From: JANNPJ01 sp035474375
Lineage (GTDB): Bacteria; Actinomycetota; Actinomycetes; Actinomycetales; Kineosporiaceae
Direction of reading: 5' to 3'
Assembly: GCA_035474375.1 (NCBI GenBank)
Contig: DATINJ010000089.1
Span: 1-21,969, forward strand
DNA length: 21,969 nt
Shown here: positions 7,640 to 15,275 of the stretch, in pieces
Numbering within the stretch: the first letter of the stretch is position 1
How the letters are laid out: each line of letters starts with the position of its first letter
Position numbers and translations under genes: made by a program
Notes under the pieces: model-generated
The model's input: the letters and a program-made list of their open reading frames with translations, nothing else
Told to the model about the DNA's origin: nothing
The model's database searches: none

Positions 7640-8925
7640 TGTTCCTCCTCGCGGTCCGGCAGTAGCAGCCGTACCTCCGTGCCCTCGCCGGGCGCGCTAC
7701 GCACCCTGGCCGAACCGCCGTGCCGTTCCATCCGCCCGATGATCGATTCTCGGACGCCAAGCCGGTCCTCCGGTACTTCCGCAAGGTCGAACCCCGGGCC
7801 GCGGTCGCGGACGAACGCTTCCACACCCTCGGGTGTGCATTCGACATACACCCGGACCGGGCTCTCGGCGTGCCGGGCGGCATTCACCATCGCTTCGCGC
7901 AGAGCGGCCAGCAGGGACGCCGACCGATCGTTCACCGGTCGGTCTCCGACGCTGACCACTTCGACGACGGCGCCGTGGACGTCTTCCACCTCGGCCGCGA
8001 GCGCCGCCACCCGGGCCGCCACCGTGGTCGGGTCCGCGTCGGCCGCACCGTACAACCAACCGCGTAGGTCGCGTTCCTGGGCCCGAGCCAGCCGCACGAC
8101 CTCGGCGCCGTCATGACTGCGACGCTGGATCAGGGCCAACGTCTGCAGGACGGAATCGTGCAGGTGAGCGGCGATATCGGCACGCTCGGACTCGCGGGCC
8201 CGAGCGGCGCGCTCGGCGTCCAGGTCCCGCCAGATCCGCACCCCCCACGGGGTGAGCACGACACCGACGCCGACCAGGACCGCGATCGCCGCCAGCAGCG
8301 TGCGCCCGAGCAGAAGGATGTCGGCTTCCTGGACGACGAGCAGCAGCACCCCGAGGATGACCAGCAGCACCCCGAGCGCCAGCCGCAGCGCCGCCGAGCG
8401 AGTACCGACTCCGGTCCGGGCGAACCAGCGAGCCCGGTCCACCTCGTCGATCTGGGCGTAGGCGATCACCGCGCCGGCCGTGACGATCAGCAGCGGCAGG
8501 ATCAGGCCGGGCCGCACCCAGCCCCAACCCGCCCGGGAGGCGAGCAGAACCGCGCCGGCCGCAATCAGGAATGCCCCGGCGAGCAGATCCGCCCGAACCC
8601 GGGTGCTGGTGGCGGCGACCTCGGCCTCGACCTCCAGCGGAGCCGAGCCACCGGTTTCGCGCTGCCGGGCTTCGGTCGCGGAACCCGGCGCCACCTCCGA
8701 GACCAGCGCCCAGAGCCAGCCGTACAGGACCACACCGGCGAACCCGGCGATGCTGGCGATGACGAAGGCCACCCGGACGGCGCGGACCGGCAGGTTCAGG
8801 TGCACGGCCACTCCGGCCGCGACACCACCCAGCATCCGGCCCTCGCGTGGACGCTCCAGCGGTGGACGGCGACCTGCCGCAGGCGGGGCGCCGATCGCGG
8901 TTGCGGTGCTGGTGGGGGTACTCAC
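7636..8925 (-). CDS. PspC-domain sensor histidine kinase
   Basis: This 429-residue protein fuses an N-terminal PspC domain (about 25-80, with GGVAAGVAVHLNLPVRAVRVAF) to a membrane region and a HisKA_3-type kinase. Membrane helices are near 52-78, 113-130, 138-157, 181-198 and 205-224. The phospho-acceptor is His256 in IAAHLHDSVLQTL. The ATPase shows the N-box LREAMVNAARHA (about 342-353) and the G-box RDRGPGFD (373-380). It has very little extracytoplasmic sequence, which fits an intramembrane-sensing kinase like LiaS. PspC probably supplies membrane-stress sensing. The GTG start at 8925 is the only long one in frame, and no strong ribosome binding site is visible. It is cotranscribed with the overlapping regulator gene and divergent from the PspC/LiaF-like gene at 9071. 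Confidence 0.93.
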   Translation of the reverse strand: MSTPTSTATAIGAPPAAGRRPPLERPREGRMLGGVAAGVAVHLNLPVRAVRVAFVIASIAGFAGVVLYGWLWALVSEVAPGSATEARQRETGGSAPLEVEAEVAATSTRVRADLLAGAFLIAAGAVLLASRAGWGWVRPGLILPLLIVTAGAVIAYAQIDEVDRARWFARTGVGTRSAALRLALGVLLVILGVLLLVVQEADILLLGRTLLAAIAVLVGVGVVLTPWGVRIWRDLDAERAARARESERADIAAHLHDSVLQTLALIQRRSHDGAEVVRLARAQERDLRGWLYGAADADPTTVAARVAALAAEVEDVHGAVVEVVSVGDRPVNDRSASLLAALREAMVNAARHAESPVRVYVECTPEGVEAFVRDRGPGFDLAEVPEDRLGVRESIIGRMERHGGSARVRSAPGEGTEVRLLLPDREEEQ

Positions 8926-9070
8926 CGGGCAATCGTCACACGCGGGGCGATGACATTTCCTCAGGGACGAACGGTCGGTTACCCCGGACCTTTGGCGGGG
9001 TCGGGTTCAGGGTCCGCTCCGGGTCGTCACCGATGCCGCTGAGGGCTTCCGACGCAGCAGTATTCATGGC

Positions 9071-10846
9071 ATGACCAGTGACCTGCCTCCGACCGGCGGC
9101 TCCCAGCCTCCACCCGAACCGTCGTCCGGCGGGCCTTCCGGCCCCGCCCACTCCGGCCCTGCCCAGTCCGGCCCCGCTCAGTCCGGCCCTGCCCACTCCG
9201 AGCCCAGCCCCTCTGAGCCCAGCCACTCCGAGCCCAGCCCGGCGTCAGGCCACTCCGAGCCGATCCACGCTGGGACCAGCCACTCAGGCGCCATCCACTC
9301 GGACCCCACTCACGCAGGCTCCACCCACTTCGGGCCGGCCGCCGGCCCCGGTCCGCAGTCTCCGACCGGCCCACCGAGCGGTTGGTCGCACCAGGGCACG
9401 AACGGGCACGGGACGAACGGGCATGGGACGGACGAGTTCTTCGACCGGATCCGCGCGACCGAGATGACCCGCCCGGACGACGGCCGCTGGTTCGCCGGGG
9501 TAGCCGCCGGGCTGGCCCGGCGTTGGGACATCGATCCGATCCTGGTTCGCGGCCTCTTCATCGCGCTGACCATCTTCGGCGGCATCGGCGTCGTCTTCTA
9601 TGGCCTGGCCTGGTTGCTCGTGCCTCAGGATGACGGCCGGATCCACCTGCAAGAGGCGATCCGCGGGCACATCACGGCCGGATTCATTGGCGCGCTGCTG
9701 CTCTCCTTGGCCTCGATCGGGGGCAGCGGGTCGGGCCAGTGGGGCGACGGCTTCTGGTTCAGCTGGGGCTTTCCCGGTGGCTTGATCCTGACGGCCGCGG
9801 TCGTCTTCGGGATCTGGTGGGCGGCGAAGCAGGACTCGGACGGCGGGTCCGCTGGACGAGGAGGGCCCGGCGCCACGACCGGTTCAACGACAGGGTCGAC
9901 GACCCCCGGCAACCCGACGTCGGTTTACGGCACTCCTTCGACCGGCGTTGGCTACGCTCCGCCCACGTCGGCGCCGAACACCTGGTCGGCCCCCGGTAAG
10001 GAGGCCAGCGAGGCGGCCCGTCAGGCCCGGGCTGCGGCCAAGGCCCAGGCCCAGGCCGAAGCCCAGGAACGCACCCGAGTAGCAAAGGCCCGACGGGCCC
10101 GAACCGGCCCGTCGAAGGCGATCGTCCGCTTGACCCTCGGGATAGCCCTGCTGACCGCGGCAGCGATCCTGGCGATCGGCAATGCCAATGACTGGACGGA
10201 ACCGGTCGGCCTGATCGCCACTGCCAGCGCCCTGGCTGTTGTCGCAACCGGAGTGATCGTCAGCGGCCTGAGCGGCCGCCGCGCCGCTGGGCTCGCCGGC
10301 ATCGGGTTCCTGCTGGCGATTGCCACCCTGATCGGAACTGCGGTCCACGACGCCGGGGTTCGCTCTGGCCAGCACGTCACGATCATCGGATCGCAAACCT
10401 GGGAGCCGCGCAGCGCGGACGCCGCAGAGAACCAGTTCAACCTCGGCGTCGGCGAAGCCACGCTGTGGCTGACCGACCCGGCGATTCTCCGGTCCGCCAC
10501 CACCGCAGATCCACTTCAGGTAGCGGCGCGGGTCGGGGCCGGCCATCTGACCGTGGTCGTTCCGGACGGCGTAGCCACCCAGTTCGATCTGGAAATCGGT
10601 GCCGGCGACGTGAGCTACCCGAACGGCACCACCTACCACTTCGACGGTCGAAACAACGAAGTTCACCAGCAGCTGACCACCGGCCAGGGTGCACCCCGGC
10701 TGACGGTCAACATTCGCCAGGGCGCCGGACAACTTGACCTACGGACGACGTCCGGGACCTCGATCACGACGATCCCGAGCCCGACCGTCACCAACTCGGC
10801 CACGCCCACCCCGACCGCTACCGCTACCGCTACCGCTACGAACTGA
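9071..10846 (+). CDS. PspC-domain membrane protein with LiaF-like C-terminus
   Basis: This 591-residue protein has five parts in order. A cytoplasmic low-complexity tail carries pentapeptide repeats (about 21-90) and a short NGHGT repeat (about 110-120). A PspC domain follows (about 133-187, RPDDGRWFAGVAAGLARRWD). Next are about six membrane helices (about 158-184, 200-217, 228-250, 350-370, 380-399, 401-420). The helices are split by an Ala/Gln/Arg-rich charged segment (311-345). Last is a LiaF/adhesin-like beta domain (about 449-550, GVGEATLWLTDP, GAGHLTVVVPDG, GAGQLDL) with a Thr/Ala tail. LiaF proteins repress the LiaS-type kinase, so this is a plausible negative partner of the divergent PspC kinase. 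That is known for the family and inferred here. The ATG has no strong Shine-Dalgarno sequence. The divergent gap 8926-9070 should hold both promoters; I cannot place them. Confidence 0.88.
   Translation: MTSDLPPTGGSQPPPEPSSGGPSGPAHSGPAQSGPAQSGPAHSEPSPSEPSHSEPSPASGHSEPIHAGTSHSGAIHSDPTHAGSTHFGPAAGPGPQSPTGPPSGWSHQGTNGHGTNGHGTDEFFDRIRATEMTRPDDGRWFAGVAAGLARRWDIDPILVRGLFIALTIFGGIGVVFYGLAWLLVPQDDGRIHLQEAIRGHITAGFIGALLLSLASIGGSGSGQWGDGFWFSWGFPGGLILTAAVVFGIWWAAKQDSDGGSAGRGGPGATTGSTTGSTTPGNPTSVYGTPSTGVGYAPPTSAPNTWSAPGKEASEAARQARAAAKAQAQAEAQERTRVAKARRARTGPSKAIVRLTLGIALLTAAAILAIGNANDWTEPVGLIATASALAVVATGVIVSGLSGRRAAGLAGIGFLLAIATLIGTAVHDAGVRSGQHVTIIGSQTWEPRSADAAENQFNLGVGEATLWLTDPAILRSATTADPLQVAARVGAGHLTVVVPDGVATQFDLEIGAGDVSYPNGTTYHFDGRNNEVHQQLTTGQGAPRLTVNIRQGAGQLDLRTTSGTSITTIPSPTVTNSATPTPTATATATATN
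9131..9331 (+). repeat. 15-bp period repeat coding pentapeptides (PspC protein tail)
   Basis: The DNA repeats with a 15-base period and codes SGPAH, SGPAQ, SGPAQ, SGPAH, SEPSP, SEPSH, SEPSP. After a three-residue break it continues with HSEPI, HAGTS, HSGAI, HSDPT, HAGST, HFGPA. All units stay in frame. A similar repeat is in the next gene. Confidence 0.85.
10814..10837 (+). repeat. Hexanucleotide microsatellite ACCGCT x4
   Basis: Four perfect ACCGCT units encode the Thr-Ala tail just before the stop of the PspC/LiaF-like gene. Slippage would alter only tail length, because the unit is six bases. Confidence 0.85.
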
Positions 10847-10858
10847 GGATTGAACGAA

Positions 10859-11533
10859 ATGTCAACTCCAGAAGGAACTTCCGGACACTCCGGGCAGCAG
10901 GAAAACCGGCCTCAGGACCAGCTAGACCAGCCGCTCGAACCGATCGATCCGACCCTGACCTTCGACGCCTACTTCGAGAAGCACCCCACCTCGTCGACGG
11001 CTGCGGATGGATCTGCCGCCAGCACCGATGATGTCGGCTCAACCCATCCCGAGCCCGCCCATCCCGAGCACGACTATTCCGAGCACGACTATTCCGAGCC
11101 GACCCAGACTGAACCGACCCATGCTGAGCACACCCCTTCCGAGCCTGACAATTACGAGCCCAGCCATACCGAGCACACCCATTCCGAGCCCGCCTATGCC
11201 GAGCCCGCCTATACCGAAACAGGCCACGGCCAGTCGGCCCGGACCAGCCTGATCCAGGGCTCAGAACCCAGCGAAACTGTTGCTCCAGCAGGGTATTCCG
11301 CTGCAACCTGGACACCGACGACGGTGGACCAAACGCACTCGCCGACCGAGACCGACCTCGGGCCCCGCGCCGTCCGGATGCGGACCGTCGTCCTCGGCCT
11401 GGTATTCCTGGTGATCGCCGGAGCGGTACTGGTCGGCCAGCTCACCGACGTCACGGTGAATGGGGGCGCGATCGTGCTCGCCCTGATGATCGGCGGCGGG
11501 CTACTGCTGATCGCCGGCGCTCGGCGAGCCTGA
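10859..11533 (+). CDS. Small membrane protein with pentapeptide-repeat tail
   Basis: This 224-residue protein of unknown family lies 12 bases downstream of the PspC/LiaF-like gene, probably in the same operon. The ATG at 10859 follows TGAGGA at a good distance; an in-frame TTG at 10850 is less likely. Residues 1-170 are hydrophilic and acidic. They include about twelve pentapeptides of the form xxxE(P/H) at residues 63-121, such as DYSEH, DYSEP, TQTEP, THAEH. Two membrane helices (about 176-193 and 203-221) form a C-terminal hairpin ending in ARRA, so the long tail is probably cytoplasmic. The helices and position match small accessory membrane proteins often found next to PspC genes in actinomycetes. 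The function is unknown. Confidence 0.8.
   Translation: MSTPEGTSGHSGQQENRPQDQLDQPLEPIDPTLTFDAYFEKHPTSSTAADGSAASTDDVGSTHPEPAHPEHDYSEHDYSEPTQTEPTHAEHTPSEPDNYEPSHTEHTHSEPAYAEPAYTETGHGQSARTSLIQGSEPSETVAPAGYSAATWTPTTVDQTHSPTETDLGPRAVRMRTVVLGLVFLVIAGAVLVGQLTDVTVNGGAIVLALMIGGGLLLIAGARRA
11045..11221 (+). repeat. 15-bp period repeat coding xxxE(P/H) pentapeptides
   Basis: About twelve 15-base units rich in His, Glu and Pro, each ending in Glu-Pro or Glu-His. The period and phase match the repeat at 9131-9331, but the consensus residues differ. Confidence 0.85.
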
Positions 11534-11558
11534 CATGGCAGCCCGCTCCGCCCGCACG

Positions 11559-11632
11559 TACCAGCAGGGAGGATTCATGCCCAAGGAAGGCGCTCCCAGC
11601 GCCACGCTGCGCGATGAATCCTCCCTGCCGGT
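11559..11632. terminator. Nested hairpin between convergent genes, probable bidirectional terminator
   Basis: Arms at 11560-11578 (ACCAGCAGGGAGGATTCAT) and 11614-11632 pair at 18 of 19 positions around a 35-base loop. Inside the loop is a second perfect stem, GGCGCT/AGCGCC (11589-11594 and 11598-11603). It lies between two genes that converge at 11533 and 11646. There is no U-run, as is common in high-GC actinomycetes. The AGGGAGGATTCATG inside the arm resembles a start site but leads to no credible protein. Confidence 0.6.
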
Positions 11633-11645
11633 ACGGATAGGGCAG

Positions 11646-12782
11646 TCAGGCGGCAGCGGCGTCCGAGCGAGCGATCACGGAGATGTCCGGCTGGTCGGTG
11701 AACAGCCCGTCGATACCGGCCTGGAGGAACGTGACCTGCTCATCGATCGCCCGGCCGAAATCGGCGTCCGCCGTGCCGCGACGCAAGTCGGTCGGCAAGA
11801 AGGTGTTCTCCGCCCGGAACGTGTACGGGTGCACGACCAGCCCCGCTCCGTGGGCGTCGTCGACCAGATCCGTGGGGTTGTCGAGCGAGCCGTCCGCGCG
11901 GCGCGGGATCACCCGGCTCTTGTCCGGGCCGATGCCGTCGGCGTAGCGGGCGATCCGGCGCAGCTCCGGTGGGGTGGCCAGATCCGAGTAACTGCGGGGA
12001 TCACCGGCACTGACCAGGTCGTAGGGCGCGCCCGAGGCTCCCAACAACTGCACCACGCGGGTCCGTAGTCCGATCTCGCGCAACCTCTGCAGGTTCGTCG
12101 TCTCGAACGACTGAACGATGACCGGAGCGTCGCCGCGGTTCAGACCGTTCCGCCGCAGCATTGCCAGCAGCCGGGGCTCCAGCGCCAAGCCCGCCTGCTG
12201 GAAGTACGTCGGGTGCTTGGTCTCCGGGTAGACCCCGATCTCCCGGCCGAACCGGCGGGACAAATCCTTGCGAAGATCGAGCACCTGCTGCAGCGTCGGG
12301 ATGGTGAACCGCCCGTCGTACAGGGTGTTCTCCTGCCGGATGGCGGGCAGTCGCTCCACCGCCCGTAGCGTGTTCAGCTCGGCCAGGGTGAAGTCCTCGG
12401 CCCACCAGCCGGTGACGGTGAACCCGTCGAGCTGCTTGGTCACCCGCCGGTCGGCGAACTCCGGATGCGCCGCGACGTCCGTCGTGCCGCCGATCTCGGG
12501 CTCGTGTCGACAGACCAGCACGCCGTCCTTGGTGATGACGACGTCCGGCTCCATGAAGTCGGCACCCAGCCGGGCCGCCAGCTCGTACGAGGCCAGGGTG
12601 TGCTCCGGTCGATACCCGCTGGCCCCCCGGTGACCGATCACCAGCGTTCCGGCCGGGTTCGGCTTCGAGCGCCGGGCACTGACGACCGGGGCCGCAGGCC
12701 GGGCCGCCTGCGCCGGGGCAGTCGCGATCGCGGCCGTGAACGGGCTGAGCGCGAGGCCAGCGATTGCGGTTCGACGGTTCAT
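11646..12782 (-). CDS. Secreted glycerophosphodiester phosphodiesterase
   Basis: This 378-residue exported GDPD-family enzyme hydrolyses glycerophosphodiesters to an alcohol and glycerol-3-phosphate. The start is the ATG at 12782, preceded by GGAGGA at good spacing. The frame is open upstream, but those residues do not look like a signal. The N-terminus has a twin-arginine pattern (MNRRTAIAGLALS) with an APAQA cleavage site near residue 26, so Tat export is likely. Catalytic residues are visible: His51-Arg52 in IGHRGASG, metal ligands Glu78 and Asp80 in FMEPDV and His93 in CRHEP. The C-terminal motifs GLVVHPYTFR and GIDGLFTDQPD match the family. The length fits GlpQ-type secreted enzymes that use phospholipid or teichoic-acid breakdown products. 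The 200-base gap upstream (12783-12982) probably contains its promoter, but no clear boxes were found. Confidence 0.93.
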   Translation of the reverse strand: MNRRTAIAGLALSPFTAAIATAPAQAARPAAPVVSARRSKPNPAGTLVIGHRGASGYRPEHTLASYELAARLGADFMEPDVVITKDGVLVCRHEPEIGGTTDVAAHPEFADRRVTKQLDGFTVTGWWAEDFTLAELNTLRAVERLPAIRQENTLYDGRFTIPTLQQVLDLRKDLSRRFGREIGVYPETKHPTYFQQAGLALEPRLLAMLRRNGLNRGDAPVIVQSFETTNLQRLREIGLRTRVVQLLGASGAPYDLVSAGDPRSYSDLATPPELRRIARYADGIGPDKSRVIPRRADGSLDNPTDLVDDAHGAGLVVHPYTFRAENTFLPTDLRRGTADADFGRAIDEQVTFLQAGIDGLFTDQPDISVIARSDAAAA

Positions 12783-12982
12783 CGAGTCCTCCACTGCGCC
12801 GGTTGGCGACCATCGCCGGTCAGCGCCCGCGCACAGCAAAGCGAGAGCAGCCGACCAACGGCACGACACCACGTGACCAGGTGCCGACGTCCAGGTGAAT
12901 GCTTACTCATCCCCCCAGTACCGACATCAAGGCAGACATCAGACGAAGAGGATCAATGCGCACAGGGAGGATATATGCCGCA

Positions 12983-15109
12983 TTAGCCGAGGCGGTCGAA
13001 CGCGGCCAGAACTCTTTCGGCGGTGACCCATCGGCCGTGCAGTTTCTCGTCCCGGATCCGCAGCGCTGTGAAGGTGCCGAGCAGGTGGCTCAGCTCGTCC
13101 CTGGTCAGCCCGAGCAGCACCGCGTGCACGGCGTCCAGTTCGGCCCGGGCCTGCGCTCGCAGCAGCGGGTCGTCGTCCGCGAGGTCGGGTACCGGCACGC
13201 CGTCCCGCCGCAGTTCGTCGGCCAGACCGCTGAGCCCGGGAGCCCACACCACGGCCCGGGCGAACCGGGCCAGCACCCAGTCGGAGATCGTGCCTGGCCC
13301 CCACGGTGACGGCCGGTCATAGTCGGCCGGCGGTGGCACCGGCACCTGCTCCAGCTTGAAGAAGTTCACGTTGGCCCCGGCGTGCTTCTGCCGCACCAAG
13401 TAATCGACCGGCAACGTCGACAGTGCCGCCAGCAGCAACGGCAACCGGTCCGCCGAGATCAACGGCAACGAGTTGCCCACTCCGGCCACCGGCAGCGGGG
13501 CCGGGAGCAGCGTTCGTTGCCCGGCAGTCGTCGAAACGTTCCGGTAGCCGGCCAGCCAGCCCCGGTCACACAGAGGTCCGTACCGCTCGCGCACCAACTG
13601 CTCCGAAACCCAGTACCGCGGCTGAGCCGTCCCACCGCCGTACGGGTCGAGCAGACCGCAGTGCTTGGCCTCCCACAGCGGCAGCAAGCCTTCGCCCGGC
13701 GCGGACCGGAAGTGTGGCGCGTCCCGGGTCATGTGCAAGGGCGTGACCAGCCGCAACTGCCACGCGTCGGTCTGCACCACACCGGAGGTCGGCTCCCGGC
13801 GCAGCAGCACCGGCACCCGGCGGTGGACGGCGGTGACGATCCGGGCATCCGTCGCCGAGCCGAACAGCGGCGCGGTTCCGGTGTTCGGGTTGACCACCCG
13901 CAGCAGCCCAGCGGTCAGCGGCCACGCCCGGTCGCCGGGTGGTTCGTCCGGCCCGGCCAGGCCGACCGCCACCTCCGCCACCCGTTGCGCCGGTGCGGCC
14001 TGCGGCTGCGGTCCACCGACCAGCTCGACGATGGCCACCCCGACCCGGCCGCTGACCCCGACGAAGATCGGTGTGGCCGGCTCGATCAGATGTAGCCGGT
14101 CCAGCGATCCGGCCCCGGTCAGCCCTTCCAGCAGCCGGGCTGCCGACCGGTCGGAGGCGATCCCGGCCGGCACCAGCAACGCCGCTCGACCGTCCGGAGC
14201 GAGCAACCGCCAGCAGGTTTCGACGAACGGCAGGTAGGCGTTCAGCTCCCCGGCCCCGGTCAGCGGATGCCGCCCGACGTCCCGCAACGCTCGGGCCGCG
14301 CTCGCCCGACCGACCCGCAAACCCGGCGGCGGTGCGCCGTCCCAGTCCCGGGCGTGCACCTTGAGTCGCTCCCAGGGCGGGTTGGCGACCACCGCGTCGA
14401 AGCCGCCCTGCCAACCGGTGACCGGTTCGATGGCGGCGCCGGGTCGGGCCAGCACCGCCGGGAACAGCTCGTGCCAGACCACCCCGGGCCCGGCGGGCGG
14501 CCGCAACGGCGTGCCGCCGAGCAACGCGTCACCGGCGACGATGCGGTCCGCCAGCTGCTCCGGCCGGCACGGATGCCCGGCCAGGGTCAGATCCGCGGCG
14601 AGCGCGGCCCGGCAGAGCAGGACGGCGATCGGGTCGGCGTCCACCCCGTGCAAGGCTTCCAGCACCCGGTTCCCCGGCAATCCGGCCGCGAGCAAGTGCG
14701 CCAGGACGGCACGCAGCAGGGCTCCCGCGCCGCAGGACGGATCCACCACGGTTGGCGTGCGCTCGCCCAGCAGGTCGGCATTCCAGCCCTGCAGCGCCCG
14801 GCCGGCCAGCGCGTTGGCGAACCCTGGCGGCGTGCTGAAGGCACCGCGATGGCGCCGCTCGGCGTTGCCGACCGGACGCAGCCGCAGCCGCCCCTTCTCC
14901 ACCACCGGCGCTTGCAGCAGCAACGCGTCATACCCGGCGGCCAGCGCCCCGACCACGGCCAGCTCGCCGGCCTCCCAGGCCAGATTGACGGCATGCTTGA
15001 CGGCGTCGTCTCGCCAGCGATGCAGGTCGTCACTCGCCGGTACCTGGCCGGCCGCCGCGAGCAGCAGCGCCGCCGGACGGTCGAGCGCTGTGCGGGAACT
15101 GCCGGTCAT
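12983..15109 (-). CDS. Solitary N6-adenine DNA methyltransferase (Eco57I-type)
   Basis: This is a 708-residue SAM-dependent DNA methyltransferase. The fingerprint is the RRHRGAFSTPP pre-motif (85-95), motif I VVDPSCGAGALL (121-132), GVDADP (155-160), GDALL (193-197) and the catalytic motif IV NPPW (243-246). A target-recognition region follows, with NVNFFKLEQVPVPPP near residue 600. These are typical of type IIG and PglX-like adenine methyltransferases. The protein is shorter than fused type IIG enzymes, and I see no nuclease motif in its N-terminal 80 residues. No restriction, helicase, BREX or DISARM partner lies in the window. It could be an epigenetic orphan enzyme or a relic of a restriction system. 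A dispersed hairpin repeat sits just upstream of the ATG. Confidence 0.9.
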   Translation of the reverse strand: MTGSSRTALDRPAALLLAAAGQVPASDDLHRWRDDAVKHAVNLAWEAGELAVVGALAAGYDALLLQAPVVEKGRLRLRPVGNAERRHRGAFSTPPGFANALAGRALQGWNADLLGERTPTVVDPSCGAGALLRAVLAHLLAAGLPGNRVLEALHGVDADPIAVLLCRAALAADLTLAGHPCRPEQLADRIVAGDALLGGTPLRPPAGPGVVWHELFPAVLARPGAAIEPVTGWQGGFDAVVANPPWERLKVHARDWDGAPPPGLRVGRASAARALRDVGRHPLTGAGELNAYLPFVETCWRLLAPDGRAALLVPAGIASDRSAARLLEGLTGAGSLDRLHLIEPATPIFVGVSGRVGVAIVELVGGPQPQAAPAQRVAEVAVGLAGPDEPPGDRAWPLTAGLLRVVNPNTGTAPLFGSATDARIVTAVHRRVPVLLRREPTSGVVQTDAWQLRLVTPLHMTRDAPHFRSAPGEGLLPLWEAKHCGLLDPYGGGTAQPRYWVSEQLVRERYGPLCDRGWLAGYRNVSTTAGQRTLLPAPLPVAGVGNSLPLISADRLPLLLAALSTLPVDYLVRQKHAGANVNFFKLEQVPVPPPADYDRPSPWGPGTISDWVLARFARAVVWAPGLSGLADELRRDGVPVPDLADDDPLLRAQARAELDAVHAVLLGLTRDELSHLLGTFTALRIRDEKLHGRWVTAERVLAAFDRLG

Positions 15110-15165
15110 CCGCCCGCCAGCGCGAGCCGAGACTGTTGGCCGATTCGGCGTGCCGCCAAACTCTC

Positions 15166-15230
15166 GCGGCGATCATGCAGGGTTGCCCGCTTTGCGCCTC
15201 GAAGAGCGGGCAACTGTGCATGATCACCGC
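15166..15230. repeat. Dispersed hairpin repeat, copy 3 (single hairpin)
   Basis: Arms at 15166-15190 and 15206-15230 pair at 22 of 25 positions around a 15-base loop. The core GATCATGCA/TGCATGATC is intact, but the left arm differs at three bases from a perfect partner. It lies between the 5' end of the methyltransferase gene and the 3' end of the tandem-Nudix gene, both on the minus strand. Confidence 0.88.
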
Positions 15231-15275
15231 CGCTTTGAAGCCTGGGCGAGCGAATTGACCAACCAGGTCTGCTCA

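Noticed and set aside
11577..12068. ATG with Shine-Dalgarno-like AGGGAGGA on the plus strand
   Set aside because: The signal is the arm of the nested hairpin and the frame is antisense to the glycerophosphodiesterase.
12956..13309. Plus-strand frame with a GGGAGGA motif near 12965
   Set aside because: It runs antisense into the methyltransferase gene and encodes no recognisable protein.
12983..15109. BREX, DISARM or complete type IIG restriction system
   Set aside because: Only the methyltransferase is present; no nuclease, helicase, PglZ or Drm partner is seen.
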